Shown one piece after another: positions 15,258-16,136 of a stretch of DNA of 16,136 bases. The stretch's first letter is position 1. Every line of letters starts with the position of its first letter. The translations under genes and the position numbers were made by a program. This DNA is from BOG-933 sp037147415 (GTDB lineage Bacteria > Pseudomonadota > Alphaproteobacteria > Azospirillales > Azospirillaceae): assembly GCA_037147415.1 (NCBI GenBank), contig JBAWVF010000085.1:1-16136 (forward strand), read 5' to 3'. The notes under the pieces were generated by a model, which had not been told where the DNA came from, made no database searches, and saw only the letters and a list, made by a program, of their open reading frames with translations.

Positions 15258-15411
15258 GAGCGGATGTGGCGGAACGAATCGGCACAAACATTCCATTGAG
15301 CATTGCACTAGTAGTATTTTGCTCCAAATACCGCTATCAGTAGGCTTGCGCCGATGGTTCGGGCCTTTCGCCCGCACCGGGACCGGCTACGGAAACACAC
15401 AGAGGATCGCG

Positions 15412-15774
15412 ATGAAGAGAATTGCCCTTACCTGTGCCCTGCTTTCGGGAATTGCTTTCGCCCTGCCGGCCCTCGCGGACAGCCGCGATTTTGAGTTGGT
15501 CAACGGCACCGGCTACCCGATCAAGCATGTTTATATCGACGAAGCATCCTCCGATTCGTGGAGTGAAGATATCCTCGGCCGCGATGTTCTCGATAACGGT
15601 GAGTCGGTCAAGATCGAGTTCGGCAAGGCTGATAAGGGCTGTAAGTGGGACATGAAAGTCGTCTATACCGACGCATCCTCTGCGGTATGGTCGAATCTCA
15701 ACCTCTGCACTATTGATAGCCTGACCTTGAAATATAACCACGACACCGGCGTGACCTCGGCAGTGTCGAAATAA
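15412..15774 (+). CDS. Small exported protein of unknown function
   Basis: A 120-residue protein with a clear signal peptide: MKR, a hydrophobic core, then LPALA|DS, cleaved after about residue 22. The mature ~98 residues look beta-rich (DFELVNGTGYPIKHVYID, then DNGESVKIEF and LKVVY-like strands, then LNLC). They contain two cysteines, C77 and C99, that could form a disulfide in the periplasm. I recall similar 'FELVN-TG-x-I-x-x-V' proteins as uncharacterised alphaproteobacterial families, sometimes given doubtful enzyme names, so no function is assigned. The ATG at 15412 is chosen over the in-frame ATG at 15244, since AGAGGA lies 5 bases upstream and the signal peptide starts there. It appears to be a single-gene unit. 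Confidence 0.85.
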   Translation: MKRIALTCALLSGIAFALPALADSRDFELVNGTGYPIKHVYIDEASSDSWSEDILGRDVLDNGESVKIEFGKADKGCKWDMKVVYTDASSAVWSNLNLCTIDSLTLKYNHDTGVTSAVSK

Positions 15775-15796
15775 AGCTCTAGTACTGCTGCCGTGA

Positions 15797-15818
15797 CGGG
15801 CGGGTTCTCCCCCGCCCG
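15797..15818. terminator. Strong hairpin between convergent genes
   Basis: CGGGCGGG (15797-15804) and CCCGCCCG (15811-15818) form a perfect 8-base GC stem with a 6-base loop, in the 55-base gap between two convergent genes. Outer TGACGG (15794-15799) and CCGTCA (15824-15829) could form an alternative pairing. No T-run follows on either strand, so it is a probable bidirectional terminator of imperfect form. Confidence 0.55.
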
Positions 15819-15829
15819 CACATCCGTCA

Positions 15830-16136
15830 TCAAGCTGTTTCAAGCACCTGGGGTGGTAACCGGATGATAAAACTGGCTCCCTTCCCCGGAACACTTTTAA
15901 TTTCAATCCGGCCATTATGTAACGCAATCCAACCATTGACAATTGCCAGGCCGAGCCCGGTCCCATTGCGAGATCGGCTATAACGACTGTCAAGTTGTTC
16001 AAAAGGCCTGAGCACGCTTCCGATTTGATCGGAATGCATGCCCACACCTGTATCTGATACTGTTAACTTCGTGCCTCCTGCGGGGAGGGTCTTCGGTAGA
16101 GATACATGGGCATCTATGCAGCCCATACGAGTCTGC
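15830..16136 (-). CDS. Histidine kinase, C-terminal ATPase part
   Basis: The C-terminal ~102 residues of a sensor histidine kinase, cut by the right edge. The frame stays open beyond the first internal ATG at 16126 to the edge. The visible part is the HATPase_c core: VSDTGVGM, a LRPFEQLDSRYSR stretch, the GTGLGLAIV lid, and a GKGASFIIRLP ending. The N-box and all upstream sensor and HisKA parts lie outside the window. The start is therefore unknown and any link to the chemosensory operon cannot be judged. It faces the exported-protein gene across a hairpin. Confidence 0.9.
   Translation of the reverse strand, partial: QTRMGCIDAHVSLPKTLPAGGTKLTVSDTGVGMHSDQIGSVLRPFEQLDSRYSRSRNGTGLGLAIVNGWIALHNGRIEIKSVPGKGASFIIRLPPQVLETA

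Noticed and set aside
15314..15331. Inverted repeat GTATTT...AAATAC after the hybrid kinase gene, and a 5-base hairpin at 15360-15374
   Set aside because: The stems are short, 6 and 5 bases, without a T-tract, so neither is a convincing terminator. The 154-base gap otherwise shows nothing I can name.
15244..15411. Upstream extension of the exported protein to an ATG at 15244
   Set aside because: It would bury the signal peptide inside the protein and overlap the hybrid kinase stop. The ATG at 15412 has AGAGGA at proper spacing.

Overview
The window looks like chromosomal DNA of a free-living alphaproteobacterium, most likely a member of Rhodospirillales or a close relative. This rests on general gene flavour: the end of a cbb3 oxidase gene, a bacteriohemerythrin, a ChbG/HpnK-type deacetylase, and a compact Che3/Wsp-like chemosensory operon. 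Most genes are GC-rich (63% by hand count for 10021-10080). No rRNA, tRNA, CRISPR array or transposase was seen.

Left part (1-4651). The C-terminal end of ccoP enters from the left edge, followed by a 61-residue two-helix membrane protein and a likely terminator. A 298-base intergenic stretch with two short tandem repeats leads to a bacteriohemerythrin and an exported ankyrin-repeat protein. Next is a CobD/CbiB-family membrane protein that has diverged at a normally conserved motif. On the minus strand a receiver-histidine kinase gene is followed, with a 4-base overlap, by a ChbG/HpnK-like deacetylase gene. The 3' end of the deacetylase gene overlaps the 3' end of the cobD-like gene.

Central part (4840-15257). 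One plus-strand operon encodes CheW, CheR with TPRs, a second CheW with an N-terminal extension, a transmembrane chemoreceptor, a CheA with a C-terminal receiver, CheB, and a 970-residue hybrid kinase. The hybrid kinase has the order REC-REC-coiled coil-HisKA-HATPase-degenerate REC-REC-HPt. Five of the six junctions are ATGA or GTGA stop/start overlaps. The set resembles the Wsp system and, more closely, the Che3 system of Rhodospirillum centenum, where a kinase with two N-terminal receivers (CheS3) works beside a CheA-REC. There is no flagellar gene, no separate CheY and no GGDEF protein here. The likely flow is receptor to CheA, then to the N-terminal receivers of the hybrid kinase, then to its terminal HPt and an output protein encoded elsewhere. 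The divergent REC-kinase is another possible partner.

Right part (15258-16136). A small exported protein of unknown function with two cysteines is followed by a strong hairpin. Facing it on the minus strand is the C-terminal ATPase end of another histidine kinase, cut by the window edge.

The main oddities are strong base-composition mosaicism inside the hybrid kinase and receptor genes, the kinase in the position where Wsp operons carry a diguanylate cyclase, and the divergent CobD-like protein.
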